A DNA stretch of 23,110 bases, taken from IMG/VR virus record IMGVR_UViG_3300020172_003463, positions 1 to 23,110 of that record. One strand, written 5' to 3'. The position numbers were made by a program, and so were the translations under genes. The notes under the pieces were generated by a model. The model worked only from the letters and a program-made list of their open reading frames with translations, had not been told where the DNA came from and made no database searches. This stretch comes from a virus. Below are positions 6,089 through 12,751 of this stretch, piece after piece; the first letter of the stretch is position 1, and every line of letters starts with the position of its first letter.

Positions 6089-6461
6089 TATCACCAAAGC
6101 GGTACTAGAATCAACAGGGCTAGTTGTTGACGAAAAAAGAATCAAAAAAACCATCCCAACTTGGTGGGTAAACCCAAGAAAAAAAGAAAAAGGTGGGCTT
6201 AGACTCACTGAGCAAGGGTTCGAATGCCTAAAACAGGCAGACATTAAATCATACGAACTCAAATTTGACGAACCGTTAGTAGTCACTAACGAATTACTAC
6301 TCTGGATAGACCAAAATTTAGATTGTCCGTTTTACATAACTAACCGGAAAATTTGGGTTTTTGGAGAAAGAATGGCTGTCCAATTAGTGTTGTTTTCTGG
6401 CAACATTGCTAAATTCCACAGAGCCCAAAAAAGATTCACAGAAAAACAAAAAACATCTTGA
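6072..6461 (+). CDS. Conserved phage hypothetical protein (129 aa)
   Basis: The start lies inside the preceding gene (17-base overlap). The product is basic and has a distinctive block TIPTWWVNPRKKEKGGLRLT at residues 27-46, followed by EQGFECL. Its C-terminal half contains CPFYITNRKIWVFGERMAV, which looks like beta-strands and a helix. The overall look is of a small phage regulator or nucleic-acid-binding protein, but this is a guess and no catalytic motif is present. The TGA stop (6459-6461) is embedded in the -35 box of the promoter for the AAA+ gene. Confidence 0.68.
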   Translation: MNPKYDITKAVLESTGLVVDEKRIKKTIPTWWVNPRKKEKGGLRLTEQGFECLKQADIKSYELKFDEPLVVTNELLLWIDQNLDCPFYITNRKIWVFGERMAVQLVLFSGNIAKFHRAQKRFTEKQKTS

Positions 6462-6486
6462 CAAGACAGCAGATCTTTGCTACAAT
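6458..6486 (+). promoter_or_regulatory. Strong sigma70 promoter for the MoxR-like ATPase gene
   Basis: TTGACA (6458-6463), a 17-base spacer, and TACAAT (6481-6486) preceded by TGC (6478-6480), an extended -10. This is the best promoter in the window and should be active with unmodified host polymerase. The predicted start is near 6493, leaving a 45-base leader. Confidence 0.8.
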
Positions 6487-6492
6487 ATTAAC

Positions 6493-6517
6493 ACTGTAAA
6501 CAAATTCCTTTCACAGT
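6493..6517 (+). other. Possible 5'-end stem-loop or operator
   Basis: ACTGT (6493-6497) and ACAGT (6513-6517) form an inverted repeat extended inward by AAA/TTT across a bulged C. The left arm starts at the predicted transcription start. It could be a transcript-stabilising 5' hairpin or a repressor site. The stem is short, so this is tentative. Confidence 0.3.
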
Positions 6518-6537
6518 ATTTTTAAAGAAAGCACACT

Positions 6538-7620
6538 ATGTCAAAAGAAATTTCCGCAAATCGCACAGTTGGCCCTAACGAAGCTAAGGCAGCTATTCGT
6601 AAATGTTTGAAAAAGCAACGTCCAGTTTTTATGTGGGGTCCTCCCGGTATTGGTAAATCCGATATCGTTAAACAACTGGGCGATGAATCCGGTCGTGAAG
6701 TTATCGACGTTCGACTGAGTTTGTGGGAACCTACTGACATTAAAGGCATTCCATATTACAATGCCACTTCAAATACAATGACTTGGGCTCCTCCTGCAGA
6801 ATTGCCCACAGATCCAGAGTCTACTGCTATCTTGTTCTTAGACGAGTTGAACTCTGCGGCTCCTGCTACACAGGCAGCGGCTTTCCAATTGGTATTGAAT
6901 CGTCGTGTTGGTACTTACATTCTTCCAAAAGGTGTTAGCATTGTTGCCGCAGGTAACCGTGAAACTGACAAGGGTGTTACTTATCGTATGCCTGCTCCGT
7001 TGGCTAATCGTTTCTTGCACTTGGAACTCCGCACTGACTTTGAAGATTGGCACCAGTGGGCTGTTAACAACCGCATTCATGAGCAGGTTGTTGGTTATGT
7101 TGGCTTTGCCAAGCAAGACTTGTATGACTTTGATCCAAAGTCTAGCTCACGCTCTTTTGCTACTCCTCGCTCTTGGAGCTTTGTGTCTGAGTTGTTGGAA
7201 GAAGATGATGTTCCAGAAAACACATTGACTGATTTGATTGCAGGTGCTGTTGGTGAAGGTCTTGCTGTTAAGTTTATGGCTCACCGCAAGGTAGCAAAAC
7301 AGATGCCTAAGCCAGAAGATATTTTGGCAGGCAAAATTAAGAAGTCTGATATCAAAGAAATCTCTGCAATGTATTCTTTGACTATTAGTCTTTGCTACGA
7401 GCTTCAAGAAGCAGATCGTAAAAAGACCAAAGATTGGGATGCTATGGCAGACAACTTCTTTGGCTTTATGATGGATAATTTCCCAACCGAATTGGTTGTT
7501 ATGGGTGCTAAGGTTGCGTTGACTAACTATCAATTGCCGTTTGATGCTAGCAAATTGGCTAACTTTGACAAGTTCCACGACAAATACGGTAAGTACATTA
7601 TCCAAGCAATGGAAGGTTAA
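6538..7620 (+). CDS. MoxR-family AAA+ ATPase
   Basis: The 360-residue protein has a Walker A motif GPPGIGKS (34-41), Walker B ILFLDEL (98-104), sensor 1 Asn in VAAGN (140) and a candidate arginine finger R158 in LANRF. This is the layout of MoxR-type AAA+ ATPases, which remodel or load metal centres together with VWA-domain partners. The next gene encodes such a partner. The gene is monocistronic in appearance, with a consensus promoter upstream and an intrinsic terminator right after it. Codon use differs from its neighbours: about 21 of 29 Leu codons are TTG and only one is TTA, and GTT, GCT and CGT dominate, as in a highly expressed or recently acquired gene. The ribosome site is weak (AAAGAAA). 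Confidence 0.85.
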   Translation: MSKEISANRTVGPNEAKAAIRKCLKKQRPVFMWGPPGIGKSDIVKQLGDESGREVIDVRLSLWEPTDIKGIPYYNATSNTMTWAPPAELPTDPESTAILFLDELNSAAPATQAAAFQLVLNRRVGTYILPKGVSIVAAGNRETDKGVTYRMPAPLANRFLHLELRTDFEDWHQWAVNNRIHEQVVGYVGFAKQDLYDFDPKSSSRSFATPRSWSFVSELLEEDDVPENTLTDLIAGAVGEGLAVKFMAHRKVAKQMPKPEDILAGKIKKSDIKEISAMYSLTISLCYELQEADRKKTKDWDAMADNFFGFMMDNFPTELVVMGAKVALTNYQLPFDASKLANFDKFHDKYGKYIIQAMEG

Positions 7621-7624
7621 AATT

Positions 7625-7644
7625 GGCCCTTAGGGGCCTTTTTT
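7625..7644 (+). terminator. Intrinsic terminator after the MoxR-like gene
   Basis: GGCCC (7625-7629), loop TTAG, GGGCC (7634-7638), then six T (7639-7644). It lies five bases after the stop codon and separates the ATPase gene from its VWA partner, which then has its own promoter. Confidence 0.85.
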
Positions 7645-7646
7645 AC

Positions 7647-7675
7647 TTGCTCTTTTGATAAATTGAATGTATAAT
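7647..7675 (+). promoter_or_regulatory. Sigma70-type promoter for the VWA/metallopeptidase-like gene
   Basis: A perfect -10 TATAAT (7670-7675) follows a poor -35 TTGCTC (7647-7652) at 17-base spacing. The ribosome site AGGAG (7691-7695) lies six bases before ATG 7702. The arrangement directly follows the terminator, so the two partner genes can be expressed at different levels. Confidence 0.65.
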
Positions 7676-7701
7676 AGTATTATCGCAACTAGGAGTAATA
7701 A

Positions 7702-8967
7702 ATGTCCGCAGTAATGAAACAAGAGAAACAAAAGAAACAAGATTGGCTAGGCAAGACTTTTAGTGAAAACGAAAAAGCTAAAATTCTTGATAAACTAATT
7801 ACCGCACGAGTTGGCCTGTTGCTCCGCCATCCGTTTTTTGGTAACCTTGCTACTCGAATGAAAATGATAGAAGCCAGTGACTGGTGTGCTACATTGGCAA
7901 CAGATGGTCGTAATTTTTATTACAACCTTGGTTTTGTAAACAAGCTCACTCCTAAAGAAGCAGAGTTTGGTTTTGCACACGAAGTCCTACATAACGTATT
8001 TGACCATATGGGTCGACGCGATAATCGCGATCCGCAGTTATCAAACATTGCCGCAGACTTTGCCGCAAATCAAATTCTTAAAGACGAGCGAATTGGGTCA
8101 GTGCCTAGCTTTATTAAAATTTTCCAAGACGACAAATACCGTGGTTGGTCCTACGAACAAATCTATGCAGACCTGTACGAAAAGGCTGAAAAGATTGATC
8201 TGAGCCAACTCGGCGAACTGCTCGACGAACACTTAGATGGTGAAGGCGATGGTGAAGGCGGAGGAGACGGCGAAGATGATCAAGAAGGCAAGGGTAAAGG
8301 TCGTCCTAAGCTGACTGCCGAAGAAAAGAAACAGATCCGTGACGAGATCAAAGAAGCAATGGTTGCGGCGGCGCAGAGTGCCGGTGCTGGTAAAATGCCG
8401 GCGGCAATTGCTCGAATGATCAAAGACTTCACCGAGCCAAAGATGGACTGGCGTCAACTGTTGCGTATGAATATCCAAAGTATTCTTAAGAGCAATTTTA
8501 GCTTTGCGCGACCTAACCGCAAGAGTCAACAATGTGGCGCTATTTTGCCAGGCATGATGAACGAAGAAACTATTGACGTGAGTGTGGCCATTGACATGTC
8601 AGGTAGTATTTCAGATAAAATGGCTAAAGAGTTTTTGTCAGAAGTTAAAGGTATTATGGATGAATACAAAGACTTCAAATTAGACATTTGGTGCTTTGAC
8701 ACAGATGTTTATGGATACAAACAATTTACTGGCGACATTGCAGACGAGATCAACGATTACGAATGTCAAGGCGGTGGTGGCACTGACTTTGAAGCCAATT
8801 GGCAGTTTATGAAAGACAACGATATTAACCCTAAAAAGTTTATCATGTTCACAGACGGATATCCTTGCGGTAGCTGGGGTGATGAAGATTACTGTGATAC
8901 GCTGTTTATCATTCACGGAAACGATGCCATTATTGCACCATTCGGCCAGACTGCCTATCATAAATAA
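7702..8967 (+). CDS. DUF2201-like metallopeptidase/VWA protein, partner of MoxR ATPase
   Basis: The protein has 421 residues in three parts. Residues ~20-165 form a metallopeptidase-like domain with HEVLH (93-97, the HExxH zinc motif) and a possible further ligand D119 in NIAADFAANQ. Residues ~178-200 are a Gly/Asp/Glu-rich flexible linker. Residues ~290-421 are a VWA-like domain with the metal-ion-dependent adhesion site DMSGS (298-302), a conserved Thr in GGGGTDF (T361) and FTDG (383-386). This architecture is typical of the VWA-like DUF2201/COG3864 proteins encoded beside MoxR ATPases. Whether it cleaves proteins is unknown, but the HExxH motif is intact. The end of the gene contains a late-promoter-like box for the next gene. 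Confidence 0.85.
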   Translation: MSAVMKQEKQKKQDWLGKTFSENEKAKILDKLITARVGLLLRHPFFGNLATRMKMIEASDWCATLATDGRNFYYNLGFVNKLTPKEAEFGFAHEVLHNVFDHMGRRDNRDPQLSNIAADFAANQILKDERIGSVPSFIKIFQDDKYRGWSYEQIYADLYEKAEKIDLSQLGELLDEHLDGEGDGEGGGDGEDDQEGKGKGRPKLTAEEKKQIRDEIKEAMVAAAQSAGAGKMPAAIARMIKDFTEPKMDWRQLLRMNIQSILKSNFSFARPNRKSQQCGAILPGMMNEETIDVSVAIDMSGSISDKMAKEFLSEVKGIMDEYKDFKLDIWCFDTDVYGYKQFTGDIADEINDYECQGGGGTDFEANWQFMKDNDINPKKFIMFTDGYPCGSWGDEDYCDTLFIIHGNDAIIAPFGQTAYHK

Positions 8968-8976
8968 AATAGGTAG
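8951..8976 (+). promoter_or_regulatory. Hairpin with late-promoter-like box in its loop, hiding the ribosome site
   Basis: Bases 8951-8958 pair with 8969-8976 (8 bp, one G-U). The loop contains CATAAATA (8959-8966), seven of eight matches to the T4 late promoter. The right arm contains the AGG ribosome site (8971-8973) for ATG 8980. A late transcript starting near 8972 would lack the left arm. The VWA gene's stop (8965-8967) lies in the loop. Confidence 0.5.
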
Positions 8977-8979
8977 TTT

Positions 8980-9270
8980 ATGGCTTTAAATAGAGGATCA
9001 GTTAATGCTTTAAATGTTTTGGGATTTAGGAAACTATCCTTTATTCCAGAGCATTTTTCCAAAATTAAAATTGACCATAAATTTGATACCAAAGCTGTAG
9101 AGCATTGGATTGAGTTCAACTTAAATAGCAGATACGCAATTCAAGTGAATTACGGTTTAGATTCTACTAGGAAGATGATTCTTATTACTGAAATAGGAAT
9201 GGAAGATCCTAAAGAATTGACCATGCTATCTTTGGGTTGCCAACATTTACATAAACAAAAGGATTTTTAA
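8980..9270 (+). CDS. Small phage hypothetical protein (96 aa)
   Basis: The product appears to be a small alpha/beta protein with no recognised domain: a basic N-terminus (ALNRGSVNALNVLGFRKLSF), then KAVEHWIEFNLNSRYAIQV and RKMILITEIGMEDPKELTML. The AGG ribosome site six bases before ATG lies in a hairpin arm, and a CATAAATA box is just upstream, so it may be expressed late. The next gene starts two bases after its stop. I do not recognise it. Confidence 0.6.
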   Translation: MALNRGSVNALNVLGFRKLSFIPEHFSKIKIDHKFDTKAVEHWIEFNLNSRYAIQVNYGLDSTRKMILITEIGMEDPKELTMLSLGCQHLHKQKDF

Positions 9271-9272
9271 AA

Positions 9273-9524
9273 ATGGATAATCAAGAACAAGTTAACGCAC
9301 AAGTTACTGAAGTAGAAGGACAGGGTTCTGCACCTGCACAACCAGAACTAACTGTTACCGATCTTGCAAATTTACGTGCAATCGTCGATGTAGCAGTTCG
9401 TCGAGGTGCATTTGGTGCATCTGAGATTACAGGTGTAGGCACAGCATTTGACAAATTAAATGCTTTCTTAAATGCTGTTGCACCGCAGAAGCCAGAAGAG
9501 CAAACTGCAGGACCAAAACAATAA
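9273..9524 (+). CDS. Small conserved phage protein (83 aa)
   Basis: The N-terminal 25 residues are rich in Gln, Glu, Ala and Pro and probably disordered. A helical domain follows: LTVTDLANLRAIVDVAVRRG, then AFGASEITGVGTAFDKLNAF. The C-terminus is again disordered (PQKPEEQTAGPKQ). I recall small proteins with this pattern in T4-like cyanophages, function unknown. AGGA lies ahead of the start. It sits in a likely operon with the genes on either side. Confidence 0.68.
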   Translation: MDNQEQVNAQVTEVEGQGSAPAQPELTVTDLANLRAIVDVAVRRGAFGASEITGVGTAFDKLNAFLNAVAPQKPEEQTAGPKQ

Positions 9525-9536
9525 AAGGAGATTCAC

Positions 9537-10151
9537 ATGAAACATGTGGGAAAAATGAAAAACAACTCTGCTCGAGTTGCAGTTGTGTACCGAACACTAC
9601 CGGGAGAACCTAACAATGCCTTAGTAGTTGGCACTAACGGTTTACCTGATGCGTACCACGACTCCCTAATGGGAGTTATTGAGAGCGACTCCGGACAACA
9701 GGCAAATGAGTTAGCTGACGTTTTAGCTTCTCGCCGTTTTCCAGATGGAGAAGTTATACTACAATGGTTACATGCTCGAGGACATCTGAAAAAAGTTCCC
9801 ACTAACCTTGTGATTATGACTCCTAGTAAACAGAATACAATTCAGTTGAACGAACTTAATCAATTAATTGCAGACCAAAAAGGTATTAAAGTCGAGGACC
9901 TAGCAGTCTCCGACAATACTACAACTCCTGCTAAGAAAGATACAAAGAGTTCTCGGCCAGTAGAAGAAATCATTATCGACGAAGCTCCTATTACAGTTGA
10001 GCCAATTGTTAATGAAGCTCCTGTAACTGCGTCAGATCTTCGTTCGATGGCAGACAAACTTTCCAAGCAGGCTGCAGAAATGCGCCGTAAGGCAGACGAA
10101 ATGGCTCCGCCAGTTAAGAAGGCAGCTAAGGCAACAAAAGCTGAGGCTTAA
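9537..10151 (+). CDS. Conserved phage protein with Lys/Ala-rich tail (204 aa)
   Basis: A strong ribosome site AAGGAG lies seven bases before ATG. Residues 1-110 form a globular domain: MKHVGKMKNNSARVAVVYRT, PNNALVVGTNGLPDAYHDSL and SRRFPDGEVILQWLHARGHL. I recall this domain as widely conserved in T4-like aquatic phages, without a known function. Residues ~125-165 are acidic and Pro/Thr-rich. Residues ~165-204 form a charged helix ending in PPVKKAAKATKAEA, which resembles histone-like or DNA-binding tails. A DNA- or RNA-associated role is plausible but inferred only. The stop is followed immediately by the TTG start of folA. Confidence 0.7.
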   Translation: MKHVGKMKNNSARVAVVYRTLPGEPNNALVVGTNGLPDAYHDSLMGVIESDSGQQANELADVLASRRFPDGEVILQWLHARGHLKKVPTNLVIMTPSKQNTIQLNELNQLIADQKGIKVEDLAVSDNTTTPAKKDTKSSRPVEEIIIDEAPITVEPIVNEAPVTASDLRSMADKLSKQAAEMRRKADEMAPPVKKAAKATKAEA

Positions 10152-10628
10152 TTGATCAACTGTTTAGTAGCAGTAGAAAAAAGTCAGGGCATCGGATTTA
10201 ATGGTCAGATGCCCTGGCCTCACCTTAAAGGTGATATGTCTTGGTTCAGACAAATGACTACCAACCAGGTTATTATTATGGGCTCAACTACATATGACAG
10301 TTTAGGTAAATCTTTACCGAATAGAATTAATGTAGTGATAAGCAGGAAACGAGAATTAGGTGATCACACGTTTGACGATTGTGGTAGCGCATTAGATTAT
10401 TGTGCAGTTGAATATCCCGATAAAGAAATATTCATCATAGGCGGAAGTGCCATTTATGAGCAATATCTCGATATCATTGATAGATTTTATGTAACAGAAA
10501 TTGATGCAGATTACAAGTGCGACAAGTTCTTTGATTTAGACTATGTAAAAAATCACTTTACAAAAGTTAAAGAACATGCTACATTTAATGATCCAATAAA
10601 ATACACAATAAAAGAATACAATCTATGA
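10152..10628 (+). CDS. folA: Dihydrofolate reductase
   Basis: The product has 158 residues, normal for DHFR, and regenerates tetrahydrofolate for thymidylate synthase using NADPH. Motifs: GIGFNGQMPWPHLKGDM with the active-site acid D28 (equivalent to E. coli D27), IIMGSTTYDSLG for NADPH phosphate contacts, and IIGGSAIYEQYL for the dinucleotide loop. The start is TTG at 10152, directly after the previous TAA, with GAGG at 10143-10146 at good spacing. No ATG offers a full N-terminus. The end overlaps the thyA start by four bases (ATGA), the same coupled order as frd-td in T4. Confidence 0.93.
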   Translation: MINCLVAVEKSQGIGFNGQMPWPHLKGDMSWFRQMTTNQVIIMGSTTYDSLGKSLPNRINVVISRKRELGDHTFDDCGSALDYCAVEYPDKEIFIIGGSAIYEQYLDIIDRFYVTEIDADYKCDKFFDLDYVKNHFTKVKEHATFNDPIKYTIKEYNL

Positions 10629-11506
10629 CACATCCAGAACAAGAATATCTTAAAGCGTTAAAAGACATCCTAGAAACAGGAGAACATCGTCCTGATAGAA
10701 CTGGTGTCGGAACTATTAGCAAATTTGGTGTACAGATGCGTTTTAATTTGTCACAAGGATTTCCAGCAATTACTACAAAAAAATTAGCATGGAAGGCTTG
10801 TAAGAGCGAATTACTTTGGTTCATTGAAGGCAGCGGTGATGAGAATCGTTTAAAAGAAATTCTACACGGTAGCCGTAATAGTCCAGAAAATACTATTTGG
10901 TCAGGAAACGCAAACGCCGACTACTGGAAACCAAAAGCACGATTTAAAGGAGACCTCGGAAGAGTCTACGGAGTACAATGGCGTACATGGCGTGCTCCAG
11001 TATTTGGTACAAATAGGATGGCAGTCAAGCACGTTGATCAGTTACAGACATTGATTAATGGTCTTAAAAAAGATCCTTACGGTCGTCGACATGTTATCAC
11101 TGCATGGAATCCAGGAGAACTAGATTCAATGGCGCTGCCACCATGCCATATGATGGCACAGTTTTATGTAAGCAAGGATAAGAAACTCAGCTGCCAAATG
11201 TATCAACGTAGTGCAGATATGTTTTTAGGTGTTCCTTTTAACATTGCATCATACGCATTGTTTACACACATGATTGCACAAGCGTGTGATCTAGGAGTAG
11301 GGGAACTTGTTATTGTGTTGGGCGATGCTCACATTTATGAAAATCATGTTGAGCAAGTAAAAGAGCAATTAACCAGAAAGCCTTTTCCACTACCAGTATT
11401 AAAATTAAATCAAGACATCGAAGATGTAACTGAATTTAAAATGGAAGATATCGAACTAGAAAACTACACAAGCCACGAGGCTATCAAAGCCCCAATGGCT
11501 GTTTAA
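10625..11506 (+). CDS. thyA: Thymidylate synthase (ThyA type)
   Basis: The 293-residue enzyme converts dUMP to dTMP with methylene-tetrahydrofolate. Signature elements are present: HRPDRTGVGTISKFG at 21-35 (phosphate-binding Arg), VYGVQWRTW at 114-122, the catalytic C174 in LPPCHM, and QRSADMFLGVPFNIASYA at 194-211 (nucleotide and folate binding). The length is near T4 Td (286). No intron or insertion is visible, unlike T4 td. Translation is coupled to folA through ATGA. It is the last + strand gene, and its TAA overlaps the stop of the first - strand virion gene. Confidence 0.96.
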   Translation: MTHPEQEYLKALKDILETGEHRPDRTGVGTISKFGVQMRFNLSQGFPAITTKKLAWKACKSELLWFIEGSGDENRLKEILHGSRNSPENTIWSGNANADYWKPKARFKGDLGRVYGVQWRTWRAPVFGTNRMAVKHVDQLQTLINGLKKDPYGRRHVITAWNPGELDSMALPPCHMMAQFYVSKDKKLSCQMYQRSADMFLGVPFNIASYALFTHMIAQACDLGVGELVIVLGDAHIYENHVEQVKEQLTRKPFPLPVLKLNQDIEDVTEFKMEDIELENYTSHEAIKAPMAV

Positions 11507-12741
11507 AGAATTACACACTCGATAAATTTAACGCCAGCGTCGGCGTTAGTTTCGAGTGCAATAGCAAAGACATTCATTGCGTCTTGAGGTGAACCGCTAA
11601 CAGCCGATGCTGTTCCGTTGTTGTTTGCTACTAAACGATCTTTTTTAGTTACAGGACCGGTTATTTTAACCGGTACACGACCCTTTAAGGCAACTGGCGT
11701 TCCTTTAACAAGACCTTTATTCATTAGATATGCAGGATTTGCAGATACAACTCCAATTGCACGATCTCCATAGGTGCTAGCTGTGATTTCTTTTTCGCCG
11801 CCCACTGATACTACAGTTCCCATTTCATATTCTTGATCTGCAAGATATTTTTCTGCCAAGTCTGCATACAATGCACTAGAAGCAATTCCATCAAAATTAT
11901 CAGCTGTTACAGTATTTGTTGAAGGATTAAATGTAAAAGCTGTGTTTTGATAAGTTAAAACATTATCAGAAAATGGAATAGCGTATTCTTGATTATTAGT
12001 AGGTGAAGTGTTTAATTCCACTGTTAACGCTCTATCAGCAACCTCAGTAACTAAAGAATGAGCAGAAGTTCCCCAAAGTAGTACACCTGTACTGCTAGTA
12101 GTCGCTGAAATTCCGGTTATCGGGTTGGCACCTGCTAGTGTAATTCCTTTTTTAAGAACTGTTGTTCCTGGATAGATAGGAAAGCTAGGACTAACTAAGT
12201 CTTGAGATAATTCATAAAAATCAGCAGATACAATAGCAATTACTTCGTTACCTGATCCTACTACCGCTTTAATATTATACTTAGGAAGACCTTCTTCTTC
12301 TTTACTGTACTCATAAGAACCTCTCCATTGTGCTCTACTATCTGCACCGCTTAATGGACCAACAAGAATAAAGGAAGAACCGTTGTAAACGTGTAATTGC
12401 TCTTCAGTGGTATCAAACCAAAGATCGCCTTGTTCAAAATTTTGTAAAGCATCAGGGCTTTCGGCTGAAACTTGTAAATTAGAAACACCTTTCCAGTTAC
12501 TACCGTCATAAATGTTAAGTTGTTTTGTTGTACTATTGTACCAAATTTGACCGTCTATTGGTTTAGCAGGGGATGTTGAATTTGCAAAATTTTCTAATAA
12601 TTTTAAGAAATTTTCATTTTGAATTTCACCGTAGCCTGCATAGTTTCTACCAACAAAAGACAGATCAGTAGTTAAGTCAAGAGATGCATCTTGTACCGTT
12701 GCTACGATTGTACCGTTTGTTTTATTAAGAATGTATGGCAT
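11503..12741 (-). CDS. Tail fibre protein with conserved fibre C-terminal domain
   Basis: The protein has 412 residues. The N-terminal module (about 20-130) is shared with the next two genes upstream: LSFVGRNYAGYGEIQNENFL, LKLLENFA, then two strands GQIWYNSTTKQLNIYDGSNW and GDLWFDTTEEQLHVYNGSSF. The middle is beta-rich and Ser/Thr-rich. The C-terminal ~120 residues begin ADLAEKYLADQEYEMGTVV and include NPAYLMNKGL and ALKGRVPVKITGP. This domain recurs at the ends of many phage tail fibres and appendages. AAGGA precedes the ATG. It is probably the last gene of the fibre operon. A receptor-binding role is inferred from family and place. Confidence 0.82.
   Translation of the reverse strand: MPYILNKTNGTIVATVQDASLDLTTDLSFVGRNYAGYGEIQNENFLKLLENFANSTSPAKPIDGQIWYNSTTKQLNIYDGSNWKGVSNLQVSAESPDALQNFEQGDLWFDTTEEQLHVYNGSSFILVGPLSGADSRAQWRGSYEYSKEEEGLPKYNIKAVVGSGNEVIAIVSADFYELSQDLVSPSFPIYPGTTVLKKGITLAGANPITGISATTSSTGVLLWGTSAHSLVTEVADRALTVELNTSPTNNQEYAIPFSDNVLTYQNTAFTFNPSTNTVTADNFDGIASSALYADLAEKYLADQEYEMGTVVSVGGEKEITASTYGDRAIGVVSANPAYLMNKGLVKGTPVALKGRVPVKITGPVTKKDRLVANNNGTASAVSGSPQDAMNVFAIALETNADAGVKFIECVIL
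11529..11548. other. GC-rich inverted repeat at the convergent block boundary
   Basis: TAACGCC (11529-11535) and GGCGTTA (11542-11548) form a perfect 7-bp stem with loop AGCGTC. It lies 23 bases after the thyA stop and inside the last codons of the fibre gene. No strong T-run follows on either strand. It may still attenuate transcripts running past thyA, since no other terminator is visible at this junction. Confidence 0.35.
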
Positions 12742-12751
12742 TTATTTTTCC

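Noticed and set aside
8980-9130. Further TAAATA strings such as TTTAAATA near 8985 and CTTAAATA near 9122
   Set aside because: They lie within coding sequence, match the late consensus less well, and do not precede a gene start.
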